Of a stretch of DNA of 64,000 nt, positions 17,774-27,043 are shown piece after piece (the stretch's first letter is position 1; every line of letters begins with the position of its first letter). The notes under the pieces are model-generated. The model did not search any database and had not been told where the DNA came from. It saw only the letters and a list, made by a program, of their open reading frames with translations. A program made the position numbers and the translations under genes. This stretch comes from Parabacteroides chinchillae (GTDB lineage Bacteria; Bacteroidota; Bacteroidia; Bacteroidales; Tannerellaceae), in contig NZ_FNVS01000012.1 of assembly GCF_900108035.1 (NCBI RefSeq), forward strand, positions 59,676 to 123,675. The letters run 5' to 3'.

Positions 17774-18445
17774 ATGAAACGAATCCTTACTTTGTTGTTT
17801 GTTTCGGTATTTATTCTTTCGCATTGCCCGTTACATGCGCAAGAAACCGAGACGTTGGTGCTGATTGATACGGATATGGGTAAGATTAAGGTGAAACTGT
17901 TTAATGACACACCTCAACATAGGGACAACTTTATCAAGAACGTAAAAGAAAAACTATACGACGGATTGTTATTCCATCGTGTCATAAAGCAATTTATGAT
18001 TCAGGGTGGAGATATTACATCAAAAGATGCCCCTATGGACAAACATCTGGGAGACGGAGATCCTGATTATACTATCCCGGCAGAAATAGTTTTCCCTAAA
18101 TATTTCCATAAACGGGGAATGCTATGTGCTGCCCGTACGGGAGATGAAGAGAATCCGGAAAAGGCATCCTCGGCCTCTCAATTCTATATTGTAACCGGCA
18201 AATATTACACGGAAATGGAACTGGATAAAATGACCAAGGAAAAAGGTACAACCTTTACACCCGAACAAAAACAAGCCTATATGCTGGAAGGTGGAACACC
18301 CCATCTGGATGGTAACTATACTATTTTCGGCGAGGTAGTTAGCGGCATGAAAGCAGTAGACAAAATACAATTTACGGAAACCAACGAGAACGACCGCCCG
18401 GTAAAAAACATCAAGATTAAAACAATGACTATTGTTAATAAATAA
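17774..18445 (+). CDS. Exported cyclophilin-type peptidyl-prolyl isomerase
   Basis: A 223-aa PPIase that speeds proline isomerisation during folding. A signal peptide (about residues 1-22, ends HAQE) sends it to the periplasm. The cyclophilin core shows FHRVIKQFMIQGGD and SQFYIVTGK, with the catalytic Arg in FHRV. It lies 10 bp upstream of a paralogue without a signal peptide; the two share long identical blocks, so they are a tandem duplication serving two compartments. Confidence 0.93.
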   Translation: MKRILTLLFVSVFILSHCPLHAQETETLVLIDTDMGKIKVKLFNDTPQHRDNFIKNVKEKLYDGLLFHRVIKQFMIQGGDITSKDAPMDKHLGDGDPDYTIPAEIVFPKYFHKRGMLCAARTGDEENPEKASSASQFYIVTGKYYTEMELDKMTKEKGTTFTPEQKQAYMLEGGTPHLDGNYTIFGEVVSGMKAVDKIQFTETNENDRPVKNIKIKTMTIVNK

Positions 18446-18455
18446 AGATTGAAAT

Positions 18456-19220
18456 ATGGAGAATCAAGTAACAGAAACACTTGTAATGATGCACACCAAT
18501 AAAGGCGACATCAAACTGAAATTATATAACGATACGCCAAAACATCGCGACAACTTTATTAAACTGGTAAAAGACGGACAATATAACGGCCTCCTTTTTC
18601 ACCGTGTTATTAAAGATTTCATGATACAGGGCGGTGACATTACATCCAAAGACGCACCAATGAACAAGCAATTAGGGGCAGGAGATTTGGGTTACACCGT
18701 GCCGGCTGAATTTGCCTATCCGAAATATTTCCATAAGCAAGGAGCCTTGTGTGCCGCACGTACAGGAGATGAAGTAAACCCAAACAAAGAGTCTTCGGCT
18801 TCACAATTCTATATTGTAACCGGCAAAAAATATAATGACAGCGAACTGAGCCAGATGGAAAAACAGATGGAAAGCCAATTGAAACAATCCATCTTTGCGC
18901 GCCTGCAAACAGAAAACAAATCCAAAATTATGGAGCTTTACCGGAGTGGCAACAGAGACGAACTAAATATCCTTAAAGATACATTAATAGGCAAAACAGA
19001 ACTGGAAGCCGAGAAACGTAAAGAAGAAACCAAATTAAATCCGGAAGTACGCGAGATTTATAAAACAATCGGAGGCGTTCCTTTTCTGGATAATCAATAT
19101 ACGGTTTACGGAGAAGTAGTTGAAGGACTAGACGTGGTAAACAATATACAGAATGTTAAGACCAATAAACAAGACCGTCCAACCGAAAATATTGTTATAG
19201 AATCCATAGAAATACTTTAA
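18456..19220 (+). CDS. Cytoplasmic cyclophilin-type peptidyl-prolyl isomerase with insertion
   Basis: A 254-aa cyclophilin with the same FHRVIKDFMIQGGD and SQFYIVTGK segments as its neighbour, but without a signal peptide, so probably cytoplasmic. It carries a charged helical insertion of about 70 residues (about 130-200) after the SQFYIVTGK strand, where the neighbour has about 35. Co-transcribed with the exported copy (10-bp gap) and closed by the hairpin at 19233-19267. Confidence 0.93.
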   Translation: MENQVTETLVMMHTNKGDIKLKLYNDTPKHRDNFIKLVKDGQYNGLLFHRVIKDFMIQGGDITSKDAPMNKQLGAGDLGYTVPAEFAYPKYFHKQGALCAARTGDEVNPNKESSASQFYIVTGKKYNDSELSQMEKQMESQLKQSIFARLQTENKSKIMELYRSGNRDELNILKDTLIGKTELEAEKRKEETKLNPEVREIYKTIGGVPFLDNQYTVYGEVVEGLDVVNNIQNVKTNKQDRPTENIVIESIEIL

Positions 19221-19232
19221 TATAACATATAG

Positions 19233-19267
19233 TGGCATACAAATAATTCCGGATTGTTTGTATGCCA
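19233..19267 (+). terminator. Hairpin after the cyclophilin pair
   Basis: An 11-bp perfect stem, tggcatacaaa with tttgtatgcca, loop 13 nt, but only a weak T tract. It covers an upstream in-frame ATG at 19262 of the MATE gene, supporting 19298 as the MATE start. Confidence 0.6.
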
Positions 19268-19297
19268 TTATCATGTAAATGCGCTTCATATCTCCAC

Positions 19298-20650
19298 ATG
19301 TTTTCCAATTACATAGAACACTATAAAAAAACTATTCGCCTGGGTGTGCCTATAATGTTAGGACAACTGGGCATTATCATTGTTGGATTTGCCGATAATA
19401 TAATGGTAGGCCACCATAGTACAAACGAGTTGGCAGCCGCTTCATTTGTAAATAATTTCTTTAACCTGGCTTTCATCTTCGGAATGGGGTTCTCTTACGG
19501 ACTAACGCCTATCATCGGTGGGTTATTTGCCGGAAAAGATTACACTAAAGCCGGCGAAACACTGAAGAACAGTCTTTTTATCAATTTCATTGTTGGAATA
19601 TTAATCAGTCTTTGCATGCTGGTGTTACTGCTCAACATCGATGTATTAAATCAGCCAAACGAACTGATGCCTTACATCAGGCCATATTATATATTGCAAT
19701 TATTTTCCGTCATTTTTGCTATGTTATTCAACTCTTTCAAGCAATTCAGCGATGGAATAACAGATACGTTAACTCCCATGTGGATTATGCTTAGCGCAAA
19801 CGTACTTAATATAATAGGCAATTATTTCCTGATATACGGTCGTTGTGGCGTACCGGAAATGGGGCTGACCGGAGCCGGTATATCTACTCTGGCAAGTCGT
19901 ATCATTACCTTCTTCTCATTCTTATATATATTCACCCACCATAGTAAATACAGCCGGTTTTTAACCGGATTCAAACAAGGTATTATCAACCGTATCAACC
20001 TGAACAATTTGGTTCGGTTAGGATTTCCTGTAGGATTACAGATGGGCGTAGAAACCGGCTCATTCAGCCTGAGTGTTATTATGATGGGATGGTTGGGAAG
20101 TACGGCACTGGCAGCGCATCAGGTTGTCGGGGTAATCACCACCTTGGGTTTTATGGTTTACTACGGCATTGCAGCAGCCGTAACCATACGTGTAAGCAGT
20201 TATAAAGAGTGGAACGATTACAGCAGCATCCGTTATGCTTCTTTCGCCGGATTACATCTGACTATGTTTGTTGCTATAGTCGTAGTATCGCTTATTCTGA
20301 TTTTCAAAAACAGCATGGGATATTTGTTTACTCCGGAAAAACAGGTAGTAGAAATGGTGGCGCTTCTATCCTACTCAGTCATCCTTTACCAATTCGGAGA
20401 CGGATTACAAATATTATTTGCCAATGCGTTAAGAGGAATCTCGGACGTAAAATATATGGCTTATATGGCTTTTGTCTGCCACTTCGGATTAGCCCTGCCA
20501 ATTGGTTACCTGTGCGGATTCATATTCGACTGGGGTGCCATTGGTGTATGGTGCGGATTTCCGGTCAGCCTTACAACGTTAGGCATTTTATTGTGGAGAA
20601 GATTCAACAAACTTACTCTGCAAAGTAAAAATATCCAGGTTACTCCCTAA
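19298..20650 (+). CDS. MATE family exporter (first copy)
   Basis: About 450 aa with twelve hydrophobic segments in two MatE halves, an inner-membrane cation-coupled exporter of drugs or metabolites. The early segment IRLGVPIMLGQLGIIIVGFADNIMVG is typical. I choose the ATG at 19298 (MFSNYIEHY) because the one at 19262 sits in the preceding hairpin. It is distinct in sequence from the second MATE gene at 22686-24008. Substrate unknown. Confidence 0.92.
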   Translation: MFSNYIEHYKKTIRLGVPIMLGQLGIIIVGFADNIMVGHHSTNELAAASFVNNFFNLAFIFGMGFSYGLTPIIGGLFAGKDYTKAGETLKNSLFINFIVGILISLCMLVLLLNIDVLNQPNELMPYIRPYYILQLFSVIFAMLFNSFKQFSDGITDTLTPMWIMLSANVLNIIGNYFLIYGRCGVPEMGLTGAGISTLASRIITFFSFLYIFTHHSKYSRFLTGFKQGIINRINLNNLVRLGFPVGLQMGVETGSFSLSVIMMGWLGSTALAAHQVVGVITTLGFMVYYGIAAAVTIRVSSYKEWNDYSSIRYASFAGLHLTMFVAIVVVSLILIFKNSMGYLFTPEKQVVEMVALLSYSVILYQFGDGLQILFANALRGISDVKYMAYMAFVCHFGLALPIGYLCGFIFDWGAIGVWCGFPVSLTTLGILLWRRFNKLTLQSKNIQVTP

Positions 20651-20665
20651 TTCATTAAAAACCCT

Positions 20666-20673
20666 TATCTTTG
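20666..20673 (+). promoter_or_regulatory. -7 promoter box of nadE
   Basis: TATCTTTG, 26 bp upstream of the nadE ATG; the predicted leader is about 20 nt. No clear -33 box. Confidence 0.55.
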
Positions 20674-20699
20674 AGCGTCGCTAAACAAAGATAAGAATT

Positions 20700-22625
20700 A
20701 TGGACTACGGATTTGTTAAAGTAGCTGCGGCCATACCACATGTATTGGTTGCAGATTGTTTCTATAATATCCAACAAATAAAAGGGTTAATACACAAGGC
20801 TTCAGAAAAGGGGGTACAGATCATAGCTTTTCCGGAACTGTCGGTAACCTCCTATACCTGCTTTGATCTGTTCACTCAACAAACATTACTTCGTAATGCC
20901 GAAAAGGCTCTACTACAACTAGTTGACGAAACCGGCAATTCGGGAATACTCTCCATTGTAGGTTGTCCTCTGGTAACCGAAAACAGATTGATAAATGCTG
21001 CCGTTATCTTTCAATGCGGCAAAATAGTAGCTGTAGTACCGAAGACATACCTGCCCAATTATAAAGAATTTCAGGAACAACGTTGGTTTACTTCAGCCGA
21101 CGATCTGAACAGCGATACTATTATAATAGGCAATCAATCCTATCCGCTTGGCCGCCATCTTATTTTTGCACAAGATAAAATAAAGATCGGCATTGAAATA
21201 TGTGAAGATTTATGGGTTCCTGTTCCTCCCAGTTCTTTGCTGGCAATACAAGGAGCAAACTTATTATTCAATATTTCGGCAAGCAACGAGCTGATAGGCA
21301 AACATCATTATCTACGTTCATTAATCAGTCAGCAATCGGCGCGTTGTCTGGCAGGTTATATTTATTCATCGGCGGGATTTGGAGAGTCGAGCACTGACCT
21401 CGTATTTGCCGGCAACGGCATCATTGCAGAAAACGGCAAGATATTAAACGAATCCGAACGTTTCTGTATGGAAGAACAACTTATCATAAGCGAAATTGAT
21501 ATTCAGAATCTGCAAAACGACAGATTGACAAATACCAGTTTCTCACAAGAAAACGTCGGACTTTCTCAAAAAAACTATACGGTCATTCCTGTAACACTAC
21601 CTGAATTTTCCGGTAAACTTACGCGTCCTATAGATCCGCATCCTTTCATACCGTCCGGTGATGCCCTGAATGAACGGTGCAATGAAATATTTCACATTCA
21701 AGTAGCAGGTCTTGTCAAACGTTTGTTGCATACCCATGCTCAAACAGCAATAATAGGTATCTCCGGCGGCTTGGATTCTACGCTGGCGCTTCTCGTTGCC
21801 GTTATGACATTCGATGCCCTGCATATTTCACGCAAACACATAATCGGAATCACAATGCCGGGATTTGGCACCACCGGAAGAACTTACAATAATGCCGTAA
21901 ATCTGATACATTCTTTAGGGGTGACACTCCGGGAAATTTCTATTAAAGATGCCTGTATACAGCACTTCAAAGATATTCATCATGATATGAATGTACATAA
22001 TGTTACTTACGAGAACAGCCAGGCCCGTGAACGCACGCAAATACTAATGGATGTTGCCAATCAGGAAAACGGTTTAGTAATCGGAACCGGTGATTTGTCG
22101 GAATTGGCTCTCGGCTGGGCTACATATAATGGAGATCATATGTCTATGTACGGTGTAAACGGAAGCATACCAAAAACACTGGTTAAATATCTGGTTGAAT
22201 GGGTGGCTCTTCATAAAGTCGATGAAACGTCACGTCTTACTTTATTGGATATTATCGACACACCAATCAGTCCGGAACTAATCCCGGCAGATGAAAACGG
22301 TAACATCAAACAAAAAACAGAAGATTTAGTAGGTCCTTACGAACTACATGATTTCTATCTTTATCATTTCTTACGTTTCGGTTCTACTCCGTCCAAGATA
22401 TATTATTTGGCTCAAAAAGCCTTTACTGGCAAATATGATAATGTAACAATCAAAAGATGGTTGCATACCTTTTTCCGCCGTTTCTTCCAGCAACAATTTA
22501 AGCGTAATTGTCTGCCCGACGGGCCAAAAGTCGGCTCAATCAGTCTCTCACCCCGAGGAGACTGGCGTATGCCCAGTGATGCAATGGCTACGTTATGGTT
22601 AAAAGAAATAGAAGGACTGGAATAA
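20700..22625 (+). CDS. nadE: Glutamine-dependent NAD+ synthase
   Basis: A 641-aa two-domain enzyme that amidates nicotinic acid adenine dinucleotide to NAD+, using ammonia released from glutamine. The N-terminal nitrilase-type glutaminase has the triad Glu46 (FPELS), Lys115 (PKTYLPN) and Cys168 (IEICEDLW). The C-terminal synthase has the ATP loop SGGLDST (about 353-359) and GTGDLSELALGW. Length fits the bacterial long form. NAD kinase is at 9126 in the same window, but the genes are not linked in an operon. Confidence 0.97.
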   Translation: MDYGFVKVAAAIPHVLVADCFYNIQQIKGLIHKASEKGVQIIAFPELSVTSYTCFDLFTQQTLLRNAEKALLQLVDETGNSGILSIVGCPLVTENRLINAAVIFQCGKIVAVVPKTYLPNYKEFQEQRWFTSADDLNSDTIIIGNQSYPLGRHLIFAQDKIKIGIEICEDLWVPVPPSSLLAIQGANLLFNISASNELIGKHHYLRSLISQQSARCLAGYIYSSAGFGESSTDLVFAGNGIIAENGKILNESERFCMEEQLIISEIDIQNLQNDRLTNTSFSQENVGLSQKNYTVIPVTLPEFSGKLTRPIDPHPFIPSGDALNERCNEIFHIQVAGLVKRLLHTHAQTAIIGISGGLDSTLALLVAVMTFDALHISRKHIIGITMPGFGTTGRTYNNAVNLIHSLGVTLREISIKDACIQHFKDIHHDMNVHNVTYENSQARERTQILMDVANQENGLVIGTGDLSELALGWATYNGDHMSMYGVNGSIPKTLVKYLVEWVALHKVDETSRLTLLDIIDTPISPELIPADENGNIKQKTEDLVGPYELHDFYLYHFLRFGSTPSKIYYLAQKAFTGKYDNVTIKRWLHTFFRRFFQQQFKRNCLPDGPKVGSISLSPRGDWRMPSDAMATLWLKEIEGLE

Positions 22626-22630
22626 TTGCC

Positions 22631-22678
22631 CCCGATCATTTTATCAAATCATAACGATGTTTCCAAAAAATGATCGGG
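22631..22678. terminator. Hairpin between convergent nadE and MATE genes
   Basis: An 11-bp stem, cccgatcattt (22631-22641) with aaatgatcggg (22668-22678), with a T-rich stretch on the right. Serves nadE and possibly the convergent MATE gene. Confidence 0.7.
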
Positions 22679-22685
22679 ATGATTT

Positions 22686-24008
22686 TTATATTTTCTTATT
22701 TCTCCAGTTTCCTTTCCATATATAATAAAATGATGAAAGAATCATTATATTATATACATATTCGGTTGTCCAACAAACAGCTATTTCAGGCTGCATCTTA
22801 ATTACAATATAGAATATATAAAGCACATACACTGCAATACTAACTATATCTATAATCAAGGCAATACGTGTATTCCCTGTTCCCGAAACACTAAAAAAGA
22901 AAATAAATGCGGGAACAGCCAGCAGATAAGATGACAACATTACCCATAAAGAAGGAACCGAGGCGGCTACCAACTCCTGGTTATCCGTATAAATGCGCAA
23001 TACCAGTTCTGGAAAAACAGCAAATAGCAATGCTATAGGTAATACAAAATAATAGCAGATGCGTACCATCCGACGACACAGCTTCATAACTTGTTCTGTT
23101 TCTCCTGCTCCGATTAAATTACTAACCAGGGAACTGTTAGTCGAGGCAAATGCATTTACAAACATAAACAGGAAAGAAGATATACTACGCACTATATTCG
23201 TTACAGCCAACGGGCGTTCGCCTAAATGCTCCACTGCGATAAAAAAGATAAACCAACCACAAAAAGCAATACCATGCTGTATCATCACCCAAACAGAAAC
23301 ACTTAATATCTGTCCGAGCATTCTAAAATCTACTCCTTCATACCGGAACAATCCATACTTCTTATAATCAACCTTTTTCCATGTATATATTATAAAAAAT
23401 AAAACAGAGACAGCTTCGGAAATAGAAGATGCAATAGCAGCTCCTGCTATTCCCAAAGCAGGGAAACCTAATTTACCGAATATAAGAATATAGTTCAGGA
23501 CTACATTCGTCAATACCATAACCACAGAATTTGCGGTAAGAATCTTCGTATGGGTAGTTCCAACATAAAAAGCCCGGAACATGACGGCGGTAAAAGAAAA
23601 AAAGAATCCGTATACGCGCCAATCTATATACTTCATTGTAGCCAGATAAACATCTTCCGATCCTATCAAATGGCGTAATAATATAGGAGAATAAAAATTA
23701 GACAATGTAAACAGGACAGCTGCCAATAACAACAAAAATAGCATACCCTGTGTAAATACAGGCCCGATCTTTAAATAATCCTGTTCCCCGTTACGACGGG
23801 CTATCAGCACCTGAGCTCCGACACTAAACCCAAAGCCCAGCATATAAATTACCAAGTAATAGACTCCGGCTAAGGCTGATGCACCAAGTTCTACCTCACC
23901 TACCCGTCCTAAATAAGCCGTATCTGTCAACCCGATAAGGTGCTCCATTAATAAACTTATCAATACGGGATATGTTATCTGTAATATTTGTTTGTTTGAG
24001 AACTGCAT
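22686..24008 (-). CDS. MATE family exporter (second copy)
   Basis: About 440 aa from the ATG at 24008 (MQFSNKQILQ). A minus-strand TACCTTTG box at 24033-24040 rules out the in-frame ATG at 24035. Twelve hydrophobic segments in two halves, with LLMEHLIGLTDTAYLGRVGEVELGA near the start, typical of MATE exporters. Inner membrane; substrate unknown. It lies between nadE and gldB on the opposite strand. Confidence 0.92.
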   Translation of the reverse strand: MQFSNKQILQITYPVLISLLMEHLIGLTDTAYLGRVGEVELGASALAGVYYLVIYMLGFGFSVGAQVLIARRNGEQDYLKIGPVFTQGMLFLLLLAAVLFTLSNFYSPILLRHLIGSEDVYLATMKYIDWRVYGFFFSFTAVMFRAFYVGTTHTKILTANSVVMVLTNVVLNYILIFGKLGFPALGIAGAAIASSISEAVSVLFFIIYTWKKVDYKKYGLFRYEGVDFRMLGQILSVSVWVMIQHGIAFCGWFIFFIAVEHLGERPLAVTNIVRSISSFLFMFVNAFASTNSSLVSNLIGAGETEQVMKLCRRMVRICYYFVLPIALLFAVFPELVLRIYTDNQELVAASVPSLWVMLSSYLLAVPAFIFFFSVSGTGNTRIALIIDIVSIAVYVLYIFYIVIKMQPEIAVCWTTEYVYNIMILSSFYYIWKGNWRNKKI

Positions 24009-24103
24009 ACCGGATTTTGTTAAAAAGGGAGGCAAAGGTAATGATTAGATGTTATTTATACAATATAAAAGAAGATGAACCGTTTCTTTAATAGCTTATA
24101 ATT

Positions 24104-25105
24104 TTGAAGAAGATGATAGCAAAAACTTTTTTAACGGTGCTTTTTACAGTTACATTATTTAGCTGTACCGGACAAAACACAAATACAACAAATTATGCGG
24201 AGACTACGCCTATGCATATTCAACGCTTTGACAAAGAATTGTTTGCCCTAGTCGATACGAAAGATACGACCATGCAAGTACAGCTTCGCAAACAATATCC
24301 CCAAATGTTAGATATTCTAGGCAAAGGTATATTGAATATCCAGACTCCGGATGATCCGAATTTCTTCCCTAAACTTATCACTTTTTATTCGGAGCCGACA
24401 CTAAAACAACTGTATATGGAAGCCATTACGCAGTATAACGATATTTCGGATATAGAAAAAAAATTAGGAGAAGGATTCAACTATCTTCATGCCAATTTTC
24501 CATCCATGCAAATTCCGGCAGTATATATGCACATATCCGGATTTAATCAGAACGTACTTGTAGGTGACAGTTTGCTATCTATATCTATTGATAAATATAT
24601 GGGTAAGGACTTTCCGTTATATCAGGATTTTTTCTACGACTACCAGAAACAAAAAATGCAACGTCATAATATTGTCCCCGATTATCTGGCAGGCTGGATC
24701 ATGTCCGAATATCCATTTACAGGAAAAGAGAATGTACTTTTAGACCGTATGATTTATGAAGGAAAAATAAAATACCTGTTAAGCCAGGCATTGCCGGAGA
24801 TAACACAAGCCGATTTGATTGGTTTTACCGAACAAAACCTCAACTGGTGCAAAGAACATGAAGAAGATATCTGGAAAGCCATCATCGAACGCAAGGATCT
24901 TTTTACCCCGGACCACATGACTACTTCCAAATACTTTGAGGATGCACCTTCCACCCATCTTGCCAATGAAGCTCCCGGAAACGTTGGTACATGGGTAGGT
25001 TGGCAGATCGTTAATAAATATATGAAAGAAACAAACAGCACACCAGAAGCCCTGATAAATGCAAATGCACAAACAATACTGGAAGCATCCAAATATAAAC
25101 CCTAA
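24104..25105 (+). CDS. gldB: GldB-family lipoprotein
   Basis: 333 aa with a lipoprotein signal and lipobox LFSC (Cys21). The body matches what I know of GldB: HIQRFDKELF near the mature start, and the C-terminal PGNVGTWVGWQIVNKYM block. In gliding Bacteroidota GldB is required for motility, but homologues occur in non-gliding gut species, where the role is unclear. None of the other gliding or type 9 secretion genes is in this window. The gene is divergent from the MATE gene. Confidence 0.78.
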   Translation: MKKMIAKTFLTVLFTVTLFSCTGQNTNTTNYAETTPMHIQRFDKELFALVDTKDTTMQVQLRKQYPQMLDILGKGILNIQTPDDPNFFPKLITFYSEPTLKQLYMEAITQYNDISDIEKKLGEGFNYLHANFPSMQIPAVYMHISGFNQNVLVGDSLLSISIDKYMGKDFPLYQDFFYDYQKQKMQRHNIVPDYLAGWIMSEYPFTGKENVLLDRMIYEGKIKYLLSQALPEITQADLIGFTEQNLNWCKEHEEDIWKAIIERKDLFTPDHMTTSKYFEDAPSTHLANEAPGNVGTWVGWQIVNKYMKETNSTPEALINANAQTILEASKYKP

Positions 25106-25316
25106 TAAAAAAGAAACCGTCCTATTCTCACGAACAAGACGGATAACCTAATCTAACTTAATTCTAATACCATGAAAAACACTATATCACTATAACATAA
25201 GGAAAAGAAAAAGGTTCAAACTTTCCCTTTCTTTTTTTGGATACCTCAAAAAAATGTATCTTTAGCCTCGAAATGCTAAACGCGAATATCATTTATCATT
25301 CAAATAAACTAAATCC

Positions 25317-26936
25317 ATGAAAAAACTTTTTTTGTTGCTAGGCCTATTAGCCTTACATCTGATTTCATTTGCTACTGATACACTGTTTGTAAATGAACCC
25401 CAAATACCTATACTGATCGACCGGACAGACAATGTGTTATTTGAAATACGCATCCCTGCCCAAAAAGGCGACATACTAAACAAACTGGCATTGCAGTTTG
25501 ACCAATCGGTAAACATTGATAATATTCAATCCGTACGGCTTTATTACGCAGGAGTTGAAGCTCCATCAAGAAGTGGAACACATTATAGTCCGGTAACTTA
25601 TATTTCAAGCCACTCCCGTGACTGGACCCGCAAAGCCAATCCGTCTTACTCCGTGAAGAAAGACGAAGTAAACAATCCATCCGGCAATCTAACCTTCACT
25701 ACTACTCAACCTATGGTAAATGGGGTAAACTATTATTGGATAAGCATTGAAATGAAACCGGAAACTTCTTTACTCGCCAAAATATCCGCCACAATCCCGC
25801 AAGCAATAATCAATAACAAATCTGCAGTTGTATCCTGGGCAGGAAAAGCAGAAACCCGTCGTGTAGGAATCGGAGTGCGCCAGGCATGGGATGATGGTGT
25901 TGCCGCTTATCGTATTCCCGGATTAGTAACTACTAATAATGGTACACTATTAGGAGTTTATGATATACGCTATAATAACAGTGTGGATTTGCAGGAAATG
26001 GTAGACATAGGTCTTAGCCGGAGCACAGACAAAGGACAAACCTGGGAACCTATGCGCGTAGCCATGAGCTTTGGAGAAGCCGGTGGGCTTCCGCATGCAC
26101 AAAACGGCGTTGGCGACCCAGCGATATTGGTAGACGAAAAAACGAATACTGTCTGGATTGTCGCTGCATGGACACACGGAATGGGAAACGAACGAGCCTG
26201 GTGGAACTCCATGCCGGGAATGACTCCGGACGAGACAGCACAGTTAATGCTTGTAAAAAGTGAAGATGATGGTAAAACATGGAGTCAACCCATTAATATA
26301 ACCTCACAGGTAAAGGACCCTTCGTGGTATTTTCTTCTGCAAGGTCCCGGACGTGGAATTACAATGCAGGATGGTACTTTAGTCTTTCCCATACAGTTTA
26401 TAGATGCAACCCGTATACCAAATGCAGGCATAATGTACAGTAAAGATCGTGGAGAAACATGGCATCTTCATAATCCGGCACGTACAAACACAACAGAGTC
26501 GCAAGTGATAGAAGTGGAACCGGGCGTTCTGATGCTCAATATGCGCGACAACCGCGGAGGAAGTCGTGCCATTGCCACTACCCGCGATCTAGGGAAAACA
26601 TGGGAAGAACATCCTTCCAGCCGTCATGCACTTCAGGAACCCATATGTATGGCAAGTTTGATAAAAGTAGATGCAAAAGATAATATCACCGGCAAAAAAC
26701 TGCTTCTATTCTCTAACCCCAATACCCAAAAAGGTCGTAACCATATTACAATCAAAGCAAGTCTGGATGAAGGACTCACCTGGCCCGCAGAACACCAGGT
26801 GATGTTGGACGAAGCTGAGGGATGGGGCTATACCTGCCTGTCTATGATAGATAAAGAAACCGTTGGTATTTTTTACGAATCAAGTGTAGCGCACATGACA
26901 TTCCAGGCAATCAAACTATCGGATCTCATCAAGTAA
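25317..26936 (+). CDS. nanH: Exported sialidase (GH33)
   Basis: A 539-aa secreted exo-sialidase that releases terminal sialic acid from host glycans. A signal peptide occupies residues 1-20. Residues 21-180 look like the N-terminal beta-sandwich of Bacteroides sialidases. The six-bladed catalytic propeller follows, with the RIP motif (199-201, YRIPG) and at least four Asp boxes (SxDxGxTW), including 236-243 and KSEDDGKTW. No sialic-acid catabolic genes (nanA, nanE) are adjacent, so the sugar may be used through genes elsewhere or left for other species. Confidence 0.95.
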   Translation: MKKLFLLLGLLALHLISFATDTLFVNEPQIPILIDRTDNVLFEIRIPAQKGDILNKLALQFDQSVNIDNIQSVRLYYAGVEAPSRSGTHYSPVTYISSHSRDWTRKANPSYSVKKDEVNNPSGNLTFTTTQPMVNGVNYYWISIEMKPETSLLAKISATIPQAIINNKSAVVSWAGKAETRRVGIGVRQAWDDGVAAYRIPGLVTTNNGTLLGVYDIRYNNSVDLQEMVDIGLSRSTDKGQTWEPMRVAMSFGEAGGLPHAQNGVGDPAILVDEKTNTVWIVAAWTHGMGNERAWWNSMPGMTPDETAQLMLVKSEDDGKTWSQPINITSQVKDPSWYFLLQGPGRGITMQDGTLVFPIQFIDATRIPNAGIMYSKDRGETWHLHNPARTNTTESQVIEVEPGVLMLNMRDNRGGSRAIATTRDLGKTWEEHPSSRHALQEPICMASLIKVDAKDNITGKKLLLFSNPNTQKGRNHITIKASLDEGLTWPAEHQVMLDEAEGWGYTCLSMIDKETVGIFYESSVAHMTFQAIKLSDLIK

Positions 26937-27043
26937 CAGCCAGGACAATATTTGTTTCTGTTAATAATCTTTGATTGTCATAAAGCAGGCAAACCCAACC
27001 CATTCTAAATTGTTGTATTATCGTAGTCGATAATAAGAACAGC

